This document shows, piece after piece, positions 14,739-24,076 of a stretch of 64,000 bases of DNA (position 1 is its first letter; each line of letters begins with the position of its first letter). The stretch comes from Alphaproteobacteria bacterium Ga0077535 (GTDB lineage Bacteria > Pseudomonadota > Alphaproteobacteria > Caulobacterales > Aquidulcibacteraceae): the NCBI GenBank assembly GCA_001464425.1, contig LNEK01000018.1, forward strand, positions 1-64,000, written 5' to 3'. The position numbers and the translations under genes are program-made. The notes beneath the pieces are model-generated. The model was not told where the DNA came from and searched no databases. It saw nothing but the letters and a program-made list of their open reading frames with translations.

Positions 14739-17426
14739 TCAATAGCGCGCGCGCAAGGTGACGCCATAAGTCTGTGGTTCGTTGGGATAGATGACGAACG
14801 TGTTCTGGAGCGTCGCTTGGAACGCCCCGACGTAATAGAATTCGTCTGTCAAATTACGTCCCCAGAACTCAACCGACCAACGCTCGTCTTGCGGGCCGAT
14901 ACCAACGCGGCCGTTGAAGATGGCGAACGCCTCATTGTCAGTGCGGCCCAGCGGATCGCGGCCCAGAGTTTGGGTGCGATATTCGCTGTTCCAGCGGCCA
15001 TCGACATAGAACAGCGCCCGTAGGTCGCCACCCAGCGGCATCTCGTACGAGATGGCCGTGGTTGCGGTCCATTCCGGCGAAAGCGCCAGCGGCTGACCCA
15101 CAAAAACTGCGTTGGGGTCAGCTGCGCCGAGTCCAGCGGTGAGCGGATTGAAGCGAACCTCGCTGTCGAAATAGGCGTCGACATAGGTGACGCCGGCGCT
15201 GATCGAGAGGCCTTCGACCGGCCGCGTCGCCAGTTCGATTTCACCGCCCTGGGAAATCATCTCCGGTACGTTGCGGGTGATGAAGTTGAAGCCGTTGAAG
15301 GCATTCAGCTGGTAGTCGTGAATCTCTTGATAGAATGCGACGAGATTGAGCGTCGTGGTTTGGTCGAACAACGTGGACTTCAGACCGATCTCGTAAGAGT
15401 CAGTGAACTCCGGGTCGAAATGCGTCTGCTCGATGTTCAGGCTCGCGGCGCTCGTCGTGTCCGGTCGCATGAAGAAGCCCTGACGGTCGAGATTGTAACC
15501 GCCGGCCTTATATCCCCTCGCGTAGCCCCCATAGATCATCAGGTCACTGTTCAGATTGTAGGCGAGCGAGATCGTGCCGCTCCACTCATTTTCTTCGCTG
15601 CCGCCAGCCCATTGTCCGTTCGCGATCGGATTGACCGCTGGGCTGCACGCGATGTTCATGAGGCCGCCAGCCGTCGCGCTTGATTGCAGCACTTCAATTA
15701 ACCCGACGCCATCGGCGGCCCCGCCGATGAACGGATCAGTGCCGATCTCAATTGCGCGCATGGCGTCGCAGGCGGGCGCCACCGAGTTGAGATCGGCGGA
15801 AACGTCTTTGGTGTCGCGTGTGAACCGTGCGCCAACGGTAAGCATGAGCCGATCGCTCAAGGCGATTTCATTGTGGGTGAAGACCGAAAGGCTTTCACCA
15901 TCCGCCGTCCAATTGTCCCGCTGCTGGCCGTCGCCCGCGACGTAGCCGCTGAGATAGAAGGGCGCTAACGCAGGATTTGGATCGAAGACGAGCGGGGTGG
16001 CAGGGTTGTCGCTCGCGCAATAGAAGAAGGATGGCCGCGCATCTGGTTCGGCGCCGGGCGCGCCCGAATCGAACAGCTCGCATCCACCGGCCGGTCCGCC
16101 GATCGCGGCCAACGGCAGCGTGCCCCCGATCGCCAAGGCATTGGCGAACAGATTGGCTTGCGCACCAATTCGAATGCGGTCGTTGTTGATGACGGTCTCA
16201 TCCGAATAGAAAACGCCAGCGAGCCAATTGACCGGACCGTATTCGCCCTGAAGGCGGATTTCCTGGGTGAAGTTCTCGACGCCGACCACGACGCCATCAC
16301 GGTAGGCGATGTCGAGGAAGTTGAAGTCGATGTCCTGACCGCGTGTTTGCTGCCAGTCCCGATAAGCGGTGATCGAGGTTAGGTTGATCCCACCAAGATC
16401 CCAATCGAGTTGTGCGGATACGCCGAAATCCTCGGTGAAATCGCTAAGATCGCGCCCTGAATGGGCGGGTTGCGAAGGCAACCCCGGCCCAAGCGAAGGA
16501 AACGCCGCCGCACCTGGGGACACGGTCATGCCGCGGCCCTCTGGGTTGATGGCCGGGGTGGCAATGGTGATGCCAGTGGGCGATGTTATCGCGCCGCCGC
16601 TCACGATGGAATTGATTGCCCCTTGGGTCGACCCGTAGATGAGGGGCGTCACGCCGCAGCACACTTCATCGGCCTCGCTGGCGTCGACGATAACGCGAAG
16701 TGAAGCGGCGCTGCTGATGTCCCAGAGCGCTTGCCCGCGCGCAAACCAGCGGTCGCGGGTGTTGATATCCTCTCCCGAAATGAGATCAGTGACGTAGCCG
16801 TCGCGTGCGCGGATTGAGCCGTCGAACGAGAGCGCCAGATTATCGGACAGCGGAATGTTCACGCCGGCGCGAGCGCCTGTCTCTTCCAGATCGTCGAAAG
16901 CCACCGCCCCTTCGAGATACATGCCCGGCTCGAAGTGAGGAGAGGCGGTCACAACACTGACTGCGCCAGCGGAGGTGTTGCGGCCAAAGAGTGTGCCTTG
17001 GGGGCCGCGCAAGATCTCGATGCGCTCGATGTCGGGAAGGTCTGCGAGCGCTGCGCCCGCGCGCGCGCGATAAACGCCGTCGATAAAAATGCCAACGGCG
17101 TTCTCGAAACCAACATTGTCGCCGCCGGTCCCGATCCCGCGAATCCGCGCGGTTGTCGCGGCGCTGGACTGGCCGGTGCCCATTTCAAACGATGGCGCGA
17201 GTTGGCTGACGTCCCGGAGGTCTTGAACGCCTGAATTCTGCAATTGCTCGCCGGTGACGGCGGTAACCGCGACGGGAACGTCCTGAAGGGCGGCCTGGCG
17301 CCCAGTTGCGGTGACGACGATCTCGTCGGACGCCTCAATTTCATCCTGAGCAAAAGCCGGACTCAACGCCCCAATCGCGGCGAGCGACGCGCCGGAAAGG
17401 AGCGCAAGCGTTGACATTTTTCTCAT
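14739..17426 (-). CDS. TonB-dependent receptor
   Basis: An 895-residue outer membrane receptor with a signal peptide (to about residue 26, AFAQ), a TonB box (DEIVVTATGR), a plug domain (about 45-160, ending ILRGPQGTLFGRNTSAGAV) and a barrel that ends in RARY. It has no STN domain, so it does not signal through FecR. The ligand is unknown. It is divergent from a MarR gene across 75 bp that contain MarR-type palindromes, so import through this receptor is probably controlled with the efflux operon beyond. Confidence 0.9.
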   Translation of the reverse strand: MRKMSTLALLSGASLAAIGALSPAFAQDEIEASDEIVVTATGRQAALQDVPVAVTAVTGEQLQNSGVQDLRDVSQLAPSFEMGTGQSSAATTARIRGIGTGGDNVGFENAVGIFIDGVYRARAGAALADLPDIERIEILRGPQGTLFGRNTSAGAVSVVTASPHFEPGMYLEGAVAFDDLEETGARAGVNIPLSDNLALSFDGSIRARDGYVTDLISGEDINTRDRWFARGQALWDISSAASLRVIVDASEADEVCCGVTPLIYGSTQGAINSIVSGGAITSPTGITIATPAINPEGRGMTVSPGAAAFPSLGPGLPSQPAHSGRDLSDFTEDFGVSAQLDWDLGGINLTSITAYRDWQQTRGQDIDFNFLDIAYRDGVVVGVENFTQEIRLQGEYGPVNWLAGVFYSDETVINNDRIRIGAQANLFANALAIGGTLPLAAIGGPAGGCELFDSGAPGAEPDARPSFFYCASDNPATPLVFDPNPALAPFYLSGYVAGDGQQRDNWTADGESLSVFTHNEIALSDRLMLTVGARFTRDTKDVSADLNSVAPACDAMRAIEIGTDPFIGGAADGVGLIEVLQSSATAGGLMNIACSPAVNPIANGQWAGGSEENEWSGTISLAYNLNSDLMIYGGYARGYKAGGYNLDRQGFFMRPDTTSAASLNIEQTHFDPEFTDSYEIGLKSTLFDQTTTLNLVAFYQEIHDYQLNAFNGFNFITRNVPEMISQGGEIELATRPVEGLSISAGVTYVDAYFDSEVRFNPLTAGLGAADPNAVFVGQPLALSPEWTATTAISYEMPLGGDLRALFYVDGRWNSEYRTQTLGRDPLGRTDNEAFAIFNGRVGIGPQDERWSVEFWGRNLTDEFYYVGAFQATLQNTFVIYPNEPQTYGVTLRARY

Positions 17427-17469
17427 GGTAATCCCCCCTCGTCTTCGGTTCGCGCGGCGTCCGAAGTTA

Positions 17470-17498
17470 GTAAATATCTTTATGGTGAAGCACTTTAC
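17470..17498. promoter_or_regulatory. MarR-type operators in the receptor/marR divergent promoter
   Basis: Two palindromes stand side by side: GTAAATATCTTTAT (17470-17483) and GTGAAGCACTTTAC (17485-17498). The second ends 3 bp before the MarR start codon. Each has the half-site plan GTAAAG-N2-CTTTAC, with some mismatches. Binding here would cover both divergent promoters. Confidence 0.65.
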
Positions 17499-17501
17499 AT
17501 A

Positions 17502-18029
17502 ATGCCGCGACGCTCTTCAAGAACACGCCCTAGCGGAAAGGCGCAAAAGGCGACCGATGCGGCATTATCGCCACGCGCGCTGCTCGGCTTTGCGCTAGCG
17601 GACGTCACCCGCTTGTTGCGCTCGATTTACGATGTCCGGCTGAGCGCGGAAGGGCTGAGCGGCGCGAGTTGGCGGGTTCTCGCCTATCTCTATAGGGATG
17701 ACGGACTGAGTCAGGCGAAGCTCGCCGAAATGCTTGAGATAAGCCGACCGGCGATCGGGCAAATGATCGACAGATTGGAAGCGGCTAATTTCGTCGAGCG
17801 GCGGGCCGACAGCGCGGACCGGCGTTCGTGGAAGGTATTTCTCAGTCCCAAATCGCACTCCAGCCTCGAGAGCTATCTCGCGGTGTCGAACGCTATTGAA
17901 GAAGAGTGCCTGAGCGTTTTTTCCGAGGCGGAGTTTGCGCAGCTGACCGCACTGGTGGGGCGTCTGAGGGCGCACCTGCTTGGCCTACAAGGCGCGCCTG
18001 CGGCTCGCGGCGATAGGACTGGGTCCTAA
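17502..18029 (+). CDS. MarR family transcriptional regulator, copy 1
   Basis: A 175-residue MarR protein. The winged helix spans about residues 55-120 (WRVLAYLYRDDGLSQAKLAEML, then SRPAIGQMIDRLEAANFVERR and the wing SADRRSWKV). The flanking helices form the dimer interface. It is a paralogue of the 18230-18721 product (shared LGF-LAD start, DGLSQA, LEA, RRSW/GRSW). An operator sits immediately before its start codon, so self-repression is likely. Confidence 0.88.
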   Translation: MPRRSSRTRPSGKAQKATDAALSPRALLGFALADVTRLLRSIYDVRLSAEGLSGASWRVLAYLYRDDGLSQAKLAEMLEISRPAIGQMIDRLEAANFVERRADSADRRSWKVFLSPKSHSSLESYLAVSNAIEEECLSVFSEAEFAQLTALVGRLRAHLLGLQGAPAARGDRTGS

Positions 18030-18189
18030 CAGCTAGCTGCCGCTTGGCGCGGCGTTGCCCGGATTTCGCCTAAAGAGCGCAATCACTTCTGCCGGTGAAT
18101 TTTCGCGCTGGCGAAGTCGCCCAGGCCCGAGATTCGCCGACATCGACGGCGCCAAGTCTCCTAGACAGTTTCTTTACGCGCGCAATCTA

Positions 18190-18203
18190 GTAAAGTGCTT
18201 TAC
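18190..18203. promoter_or_regulatory. MarR-type operator before the efflux operon
   Basis: GTAAAGTGCTTTAC is a perfect inverted repeat of GTAAAG around a TG centre, 26 bp before the second marR gene. It is the best match in the window to the shared motif and probably silences the marR-emrAB-outer membrane factor operon. Confidence 0.7.
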
Positions 18204-18229
18204 AGAGTTGATCTGGCCGGGCCTTTGCG

Positions 18230-18721
18230 ATGGGTGCGAATATCGAGCCAAATGTTTCGCCAGCGCGCACCAAGTTGAGCGAACTGGGATTCAGCCTTGC
18301 CGACAGCGCGAGGCTGATGCGGGCGGCTTTTGGCGCTCGAATGCGCGAATTGGGACTGCAGGGGTCGAACTGGCGGCTCTTGGCCCATCTCCATCGCCAG
18401 GATGGGTTGAGCCAAGCTGAACTTGCCCGGCGGCTGGAAGTCACGCGCGCCGGCGTTGGTCTCATGGCCCGACAACTTGAAGCAAGCGGCCACATCGAGC
18501 GACGATTGGATCCGGGTGACGGGCGCAGCTGGCGCCTTTTTCTCACAGCACGAACCCGGACCCAACACGCGCCTCTGCTGCGCATCATGCGCGAGTTTGA
18601 AGAGGACTTGGCGGCGGCGTTTTCCGATGCGGAGATCGAGTTCTTGAGTGAGCTCGTTGAGCGTCTTCGTGACCAAATCGCATTGGTTCGCGCCCGATCG
18701 GGTCGGAAGGAGAATCTGTAA
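18230..18721 (+). CDS. MarR family transcriptional regulator, copy 2
   Basis: A 163-residue MarR protein with winged helix at about residues 45-110 (WRLLAHLHRQDGLSQAELARRL, the recognition helix RAGVGLMARQLEA, the wing GDGRSWRLFL). It is the first gene of the efflux operon: its stop overlaps the ATG of the membrane fusion gene by one base (TAATG). This is the classic EmrR-EmrAB order, so it should release the operon on binding a pump substrate. Confidence 0.88.
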   Translation: MGANIEPNVSPARTKLSELGFSLADSARLMRAAFGARMRELGLQGSNWRLLAHLHRQDGLSQAELARRLEVTRAGVGLMARQLEASGHIERRLDPGDGRSWRLFLTARTRTQHAPLLRIMREFEEDLAAAFSDAEIEFLSELVERLRDQIALVRARSGRKENL

Positions 18722-19809
18722 TGGACACGCGCGCCACCGAGGAGAGCGCAGCGCCGCCGCCATTGCTGGCGCGTTTGCGTTCCCGCCTGACCGGTAGGGT
18801 GCGGTTGCTGGTGATGTACGGTGTTCCCGCGATCGCGATCGCTCTGCTGCTCGTCATGATGCTAATGTCGGGCCGCTTCCAGGAGACCGAGAACGCCTAT
18901 GTGCAGGCCGCGCGCGTGCCGATTAGCACGAGCGTGTCGGGGCGCATCATCGAGATGCGCGTGACGGACAATGAACAGGTGGTTGCCGGGCAAGTCCTGT
19001 TTCGATTGGACCGCGCAAATCCACAAGCGGACGTCGCCCAGTTTGAAGCTGCACTTGCTTCGGCGCGGGCGCGGGTGCTGACGTTGCAGGCGGAGTATCG
19101 ATCGCGCCGTGCGAGCGTGAATGCGCGCCGCGACAGCGTAGCCTTCATGCAAGCGGAATTGCGGCGCGCACAAGACCTCGGCGCCGAGGGTATCGCCTCA
19201 CGCCAAGACGTTGAGGCGGCGCAGCACGCGCTGCAGCAGGCGCTGTCGGAATTGGCGGCGGCTGATCAAGCCCTGGCCGCCGCACTGGCCAATCTTGATG
19301 GGGATCCAGATGTCGAGCTGGATCAGCACGCCACCGTTCGCGAAGCGGCCGCGCGGCTTGAACGCGCACGTCTGGCGCTCTCCTACACCGAGGTGATTGC
19401 CCCCCAAGCGGGGATCGTGACCCGCGTCGATCAGGTCCAAGTCGGCACGTTTGTCGCTGCGGGCCAACCGCTGTTCTGGCTCATTGCTGGTGAACCTTGG
19501 GTCGAGGCCAATTTCAAGGAAAGCCAAATCGGGCGCATGCGGGTGGGCCAGCGCGCAAGGGTGCGCATCGACACGTTCGGCGGACGCGAGTTCGAGGCGC
19601 GCGTCGCCAGCTTCAGCCCCGGAACGGGCGCCGTTTTCTCGCCTTTGCCGGCTCAGAATGCGACCGGAAACTGGGTGAAGGTTGTACAGCGCGTGCCGGT
19701 GCGGCTCACGCTGGTCGATCCGCCGCCTGAAATGGTCTTGCGCGCCGGACTAAGTGCGCACGCGCGCGTCGACACGCGGTCAGACCCTGACCGCCTGCGA
19801 GGCCGATAA
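18721..19809 (+). CDS. HlyD/EmrA-type membrane fusion protein of a multidrug efflux pump
   Basis: A 362-residue periplasmic adaptor. It has one N-terminal transmembrane helix (about residues 30-48), a biotinyl-lipoyl-like half (about 55-100), a long coiled coil (about 100-205), then the second lipoyl half and beta-barrel (SYTEVIAPQAGIVTRVDQVQVGTFV, then PWVEANFKESQIGRMRVGQ). It links the inner membrane MFS pump to the outer membrane factor encoded in the same operon. It starts in overlap with marR and ends 3 bp before the pump gene. Confidence 0.9.
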   Translation: MDTRATEESAAPPPLLARLRSRLTGRVRLLVMYGVPAIAIALLLVMMLMSGRFQETENAYVQAARVPISTSVSGRIIEMRVTDNEQVVAGQVLFRLDRANPQADVAQFEAALASARARVLTLQAEYRSRRASVNARRDSVAFMQAELRRAQDLGAEGIASRQDVEAAQHALQQALSELAAADQALAAALANLDGDPDVELDQHATVREAAARLERARLALSYTEVIAPQAGIVTRVDQVQVGTFVAAGQPLFWLIAGEPWVEANFKESQIGRMRVGQRARVRIDTFGGREFEARVASFSPGTGAVFSPLPAQNATGNWVKVVQRVPVRLTLVDPPPEMVLRAGLSAHARVDTRSDPDRLRGR

Positions 19810-19812
19810 GCC

Positions 19813-21327
19813 GTGACCGAGCGGATGACACCCGACAGTGTGCAGCGCATCCCGCTCACCATCTCGATCATGCTCGCCGCGTCGATGTTCACAATCGACA
19901 GCACGATCGCAAATGTTGCATTGCCGCATATGCAAGGCGGCCTGTCGGCGGGCCTCGACCAGATCACTTGGGTGTTGACGTCGTTCATCGTCGCCCAAGC
20001 CTTGATGACGCCTCTTGTCGGCTGGCTCGCCGTGCGGCTGGGCCGAAGGCGACTGATGCTCGTCTCGATCGTTGTCTTTGTAGGAGCGTCCATCGCTTGC
20101 GGCCTCGCGCAAAACCTCGAGCAGATGATACTCTTTCGCGTGCTGCAAGGGATCGGCGGGGCTTCGTTCATCCCGCTTTCGCAAGCGATCCTGTTCGACA
20201 TCAATCCACCCGAAAAGCACGCGCAGGCGATGTCGGTCTTTGGCGCCGGGATTGTGCTTGGCCCAATCATCGGACCGGCGCTTGGGGGTTTCATCACGGA
20301 GACGTCGAGCTGGCGCTGGATATTTCTGATTAATGTTCCGCTCGGCGTGCTGGCCTTTGTAGGCGTGTTTTTGTTCTTACCGAAGGCGCCGCGGCCGTCT
20401 CCACCCAAATTCGATTTCACGGGCTTTGCAGTATTGTCGCTGTTCGTCGCCTCGCTCCAGCTTATGCTCGACCGGGGCCCTGGCGAGGATTGGTTGCAGT
20501 CTTGGGAAGTGCGTTTTGAAGCGGCCCTAGCGCTAGCTGGGCTCTATATGTTTGCCGTACATACGCTGAGCGCGGAGCGGCCATTCTTTGACCGACGACT
20601 TCTAAGCGATCGGAATTTCATATTCGGCAGCGTAGCGACGTTCGTCGTTGGTATGCTGATGTTTGCTTCGCTCGCTCTGTTGCCGCCCATGATGCAAAAT
20701 CTCATGGGCTATCCGGTGCTCGAAGTTGGACTCGTCACCATGCCGCGCGGCATTGGTATGTTCGCTTCGATGATCGTCATCGGCAGGCTAATGAGGTTGT
20801 TCGATTCGCGCCTTCTCATGGCGATCGGCTTTGCGCTCAATGCTTTTGCTGCTTGGCAGATGACCCATTTCAACCTCGAGATGGATTCGCACCTCATCAT
20901 TGTGTCGAGTATCATTCAGGGTGTGGGATTAGGCTTTGTTTTCATTCCATCCAACACACTTGCCTTTTCCACGGTGCCTGAGGCGCTTCGAACCGATGGC
21001 GCCGCACTCAACACGCTTGTGCGAAACATAGGGTCTGCCGTCGGCATATCGGTCATGCAGGCAATCTTCCTCATAAATTCGCAGGCCTCGCACTCCGAGC
21101 TTGTACAGAACTTACGGCCGGACAATCCGATGCTCGCCCCTTACGGCGCTGAAGCGCAGGATCTGGCGGCGTGGGCGCCGGAAGTTGCGCGTCAGGCGGC
21201 AATGGTCGCCTATGTCAGCGACTTCCATCTGATCATGCTGCTGACATTGGCGGCCATGCCGATCGCCTTTCTTATGCGCCCCGCACAGGCGTCAATGCAG
21301 AGCGGAGCGGTCCATGTCATCGAATAA
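19813..21327 (+). CDS. DHA2 family multidrug efflux MFS transporter (EmrB/QacA type)
   Basis: A 504-residue inner membrane protein with about 14 hydrophobic segments and the DHA2 motifs: TIANVALPHMQGGL in helix 1, then LGRRRLM in the loop between helices 2 and 3, and GAGIVLGPIIGPALGG (antiporter motif C) in helix 5. It starts at GTG. It works with the adaptor upstream and the outer membrane factor downstream to export drugs or hydrophobic acids by proton antiport. Its end overlaps the next gene by 14 bp. Confidence 0.92.
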   Translation: MTERMTPDSVQRIPLTISIMLAASMFTIDSTIANVALPHMQGGLSAGLDQITWVLTSFIVAQALMTPLVGWLAVRLGRRRLMLVSIVVFVGASIACGLAQNLEQMILFRVLQGIGGASFIPLSQAILFDINPPEKHAQAMSVFGAGIVLGPIIGPALGGFITETSSWRWIFLINVPLGVLAFVGVFLFLPKAPRPSPPKFDFTGFAVLSLFVASLQLMLDRGPGEDWLQSWEVRFEAALALAGLYMFAVHTLSAERPFFDRRLLSDRNFIFGSVATFVVGMLMFASLALLPPMMQNLMGYPVLEVGLVTMPRGIGMFASMIVIGRLMRLFDSRLLMAIGFALNAFAAWQMTHFNLEMDSHLIIVSSIIQGVGLGFVFIPSNTLAFSTVPEALRTDGAALNTLVRNIGSAVGISVMQAIFLINSQASHSELVQNLRPDNPMLAPYGAEAQDLAAWAPEVARQAAMVAYVSDFHLIMLLTLAAMPIAFLMRPAQASMQSGAVHVIE

Positions 21328-22720
21328 GATAAGAGCATGCATGGCTTTGGTCGCCGCGGCCCAAATGAGCGCGTGCGCCAGCGTGGGCCCCGATTTCGTC
21401 GCGCCCCGGCCTCCGGCCCCGCAGTCCTTTCCCGGTGCGGACATTGCCGACGCGCAAGTCACCATGTCGGATACATGGTGGAGGTCGTTTGGCGCGGCCG
21501 AGCTTGACGCGCTGGTCGCAGAGGCGCTGTCCGCCAGCCCCACCATTGACGAGGCAGATGCGGCGCTCGACGCAGCGCGCGCGACGCGTGACAGTGCTTA
21601 TGGCGGTTTGTTTCCCCAGTCGGAGGGATCGCTTGGCGCTGAGCGCGCGCGCATCAACGCGACGGCTTTCGGCTTTGGCGGTTTTCCGACGATTGAGATA
21701 TCGCGTTACACGGCGGGGTTAGGCGTCAGTTACGACCTCGACCTGTTTGGCGGCGGCCGACGGACCCGCGAGGCCGCTACCGCTAGGCTTCAGGCCGAGC
21801 GCTTTCGCTACGACGCAGCCCGGCTCACGCTTGCGGCCGACATCACCGCCGCGACGCTCGAGGCCGCGGTGCTGCGGGCGGAAATCGAGACGCTCGAACA
21901 GATCGTCGCGGACGACCGTCAAACACTTGAACTGGTCGAAGCCGCGCTGCGGGCAGGTGCGGTCGGCACAATCGATCGCATTCGGGCGCAAACTCAACTG
22001 TCACAAGACGCTGCCGAATTGCCGCGGTTGCGCGGCCGGCTGATCGCAGCCCAGACACAGATCGAAATCCTCGTTGGACGTACGCCAGGCCTAGCGCCGC
22101 TTGCCACCATTCCGCTGCAAGACTTTGTGGCGCCTCCGATCCCCCGCAGCGTACCTTCGCAAGTGCTGCATAATCGTCCCGACATTCGGGCCGCGGAAGC
22201 CTCGCTGCATGCGGCAACCGCCGATATCGGGGTGCGCGTCGCCAACTTATATCCGCAGGTGCGTCTCTCTGCAGACTATGCGCAAACGGCGCTCGACCCC
22301 GATGTGCTGTTTGAGTACGCGGCCGCCGGCTGGTCTGTCGGACCTCGTATTTCACTGCCGCTCTTTTCAGGGGGGGCGCGGCGCGCCGATGTCCGGCGCG
22401 CCGAAGCAGAGGCTATGCGCGCAGACGCACGCTACCGAGCAACGGTCTTGCGTGCGTTCGGTCAGGTGATCGACGCATACGCGGATGTCGCCGCTACGCA
22501 GACTGAGCGCGAGCTCCGCGAGGAGGGCGCCGCCTTGGCCGAGGAAAGCCTTCGCTTGGCCCGTCGCGCCTACGAGGCGGGCGCCGGCACGCTGCCCGAG
22601 GTGATCGATGCTCAGAGGCAGGCCAATCTCGCGCGGCGCGCTCAGGCCCGTGCGAGGGGCGCCCACCTTCTGGCGATCGCGCGCCTCTGCACTGCGTTGG
22701 GCGCCCCGATCGAGTCTTGA
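21314..22720 (+). CDS. Outer membrane efflux lipoprotein (NodT/OprM type)
   Basis: A 468-residue TolC-like outer membrane factor with a lipoprotein signal (AAQMSAC, lipidated Cys near residue 21), followed by VGPDFVAPRPPAP, the usual start of this class. Two homologous halves of coiled coil and beta strand follow; the second begins at the segment HNRPDIRAAEASLHAAT. It completes the tripartite efflux pump. No further gene of the operon follows. Confidence 0.9.
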   Translation: MSSNKIRACMALVAAAQMSACASVGPDFVAPRPPAPQSFPGADIADAQVTMSDTWWRSFGAAELDALVAEALSASPTIDEADAALDAARATRDSAYGGLFPQSEGSLGAERARINATAFGFGGFPTIEISRYTAGLGVSYDLDLFGGGRRTREAATARLQAERFRYDAARLTLAADITAATLEAAVLRAEIETLEQIVADDRQTLELVEAALRAGAVGTIDRIRAQTQLSQDAAELPRLRGRLIAAQTQIEILVGRTPGLAPLATIPLQDFVAPPIPRSVPSQVLHNRPDIRAAEASLHAATADIGVRVANLYPQVRLSADYAQTALDPDVLFEYAAAGWSVGPRISLPLFSGGARRADVRRAEAEAMRADARYRATVLRAFGQVIDAYADVAATQTERELREEGAALAEESLRLARRAYEAGAGTLPEVIDAQRQANLARRAQARARGAHLLAIARLCTALGAPIES

Positions 22721-22796
22721 TTTGGTGGGCGGGCGCGGCCCAGCGCGATGAGCACAGGTCGCGGCAGAAGCCTCCGGTGAGGCGGATTGTGCCGCC

Positions 22797-23453
22797 TCAG
22801 CGCGCGCCGTCGGAATCTGGGGCGTCGAGTGCGGCACGCGCCGTGTCGACAATGGTTCCGCTTTCGTCCTTCTCGCTTTGCAAGGCGATGCGGAGGCGTT
22901 CAAGCTCCACCCGATAGCGTTCCCCATCTCCATATTCCTCAAACGCGGCGTAGCGCGGGTGTGCGCCCAGCACGCGCTTGGCGTGCTTTATTGGACACCA
23001 ATATTGCTCGGTCCGCGATCCAACCTCGCGCACATAAGCGATGACGCCATTGACGTAAGAGCAATAGGCGCAGTTGAGTTTTTCCAGCGCGTTCAGATAG
23101 GGCAGTCCGGCGCGATCGAGAATGATGTAGCGCCCGCGTTTGACCTGAGGGATGCCGTAGGCGCGAAAGCAAAGCGCCTGGTAGAGCGACACCCAAAGAT
23201 CAAGCACTACAAATGGAACGATCAGCGAATAGATGATCGGCGCCGTGAGGACGACAAGCGGGCGCGCCCTGAGGAGATAACGTCCCAGCCCCACGCGCAA
23301 AGCACGATGGCGGCGGATCACTTCTTGTTCGAAGAGAATCTTGCCGCGCTCCAGCCCGTAGCGGAAACCGGCGCGCCGCTTGGCGAACTCGATTTCCAAT
23401 TCGTGCTCAAGCGTGCGGATTTTGCCGACAATTGCGTCGATCTCCGTGGTCAT
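22797..23453 (-). CDS. Conserved membrane protein of unknown function with a Cys-rich LNCAYCSY motif
   Basis: A 218-residue protein. An N-terminal helical region (1-65) leads to one or two transmembrane segments (about 65-95), then a conserved core with YLNALEKLNCAYCSYVNG and EQYWCPIKHAKR. The three Cys and the His could bind metal or form a disulphide. Homologues with this core occur across Proteobacteria without a known role. The C-terminal 40 residues are variable and charged. It is convergent with the efflux operon. Confidence 0.75.
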   Translation of the reverse strand: MTTEIDAIVGKIRTLEHELEIEFAKRRAGFRYGLERGKILFEQEVIRRHRALRVGLGRYLLRARPLVVLTAPIIYSLIVPFVVLDLWVSLYQALCFRAYGIPQVKRGRYIILDRAGLPYLNALEKLNCAYCSYVNGVIAYVREVGSRTEQYWCPIKHAKRVLGAHPRYAAFEEYGDGERYRVELERLRIALQSEKDESGTIVDTARAALDAPDSDGAR

Positions 23454-24076
23454 GGACGTGCTCCGTACTTAGGAGGCGCATGTGCGTGGGGCATCGCAGG
23501 CCTCGTGGGACAAAACCCTTATCGCTTGAATGGACCGCCGGCTCGACGACATTGCAGGCAAGCACATCGCAGCCTGTCAGTGTCTTGAAGATGAGCCCAG
23601 TCGAATCGTCTCGTTACGCAAAATGAGTTTAGTTGGCGCGCGCACGTCGCTGGACCATTCCATTGCCGCCGTCCATGTCGATGAGACATCGGAGGTTCGG
23701 AGCAATCAAGACGAGCCCGCCGCGTGGCGGGCAGGGCAGACGGCCTCTCCAAGTTGATGCCGTTAGTGTGGCAGAATCGGAAAAGCGTAGACAGCGTCTT
23801 CAGAGCCTTCAGTGCGCCTGGCGGATGCCTTCACTGCCGCGCCCGTTTGATCAAGTCGTTTGAGGTTTTGTAGCCCTGCATGCTGGATAGAACCCAGCAT
23901 TCTGCGCTTCAGGCCAGAACAGCCGCGGCCACCATGCCTCGAACAATGCCTGCGTTCCGACTGCGGCCCGATCTGCGCGTGTGAAGCTCCAAACGTGGTT
24001 GGGGGGTACCCATGGCGGTGCAGCTCTCCGTTTGGTAGCATGATCCGCCACCGAGGAAATCCGAGGCGATTGGACC
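23454..24076. other. About 620 bp without a convincing gene
   Basis: Short open frames occur on both strands, but none has a good start, ribosome binding site or recognisable protein. The promoters of the membrane protein (minus) and of the TetR gene (plus) must lie at its two ends. It may hold decayed coding DNA. Confidence 0.5.
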
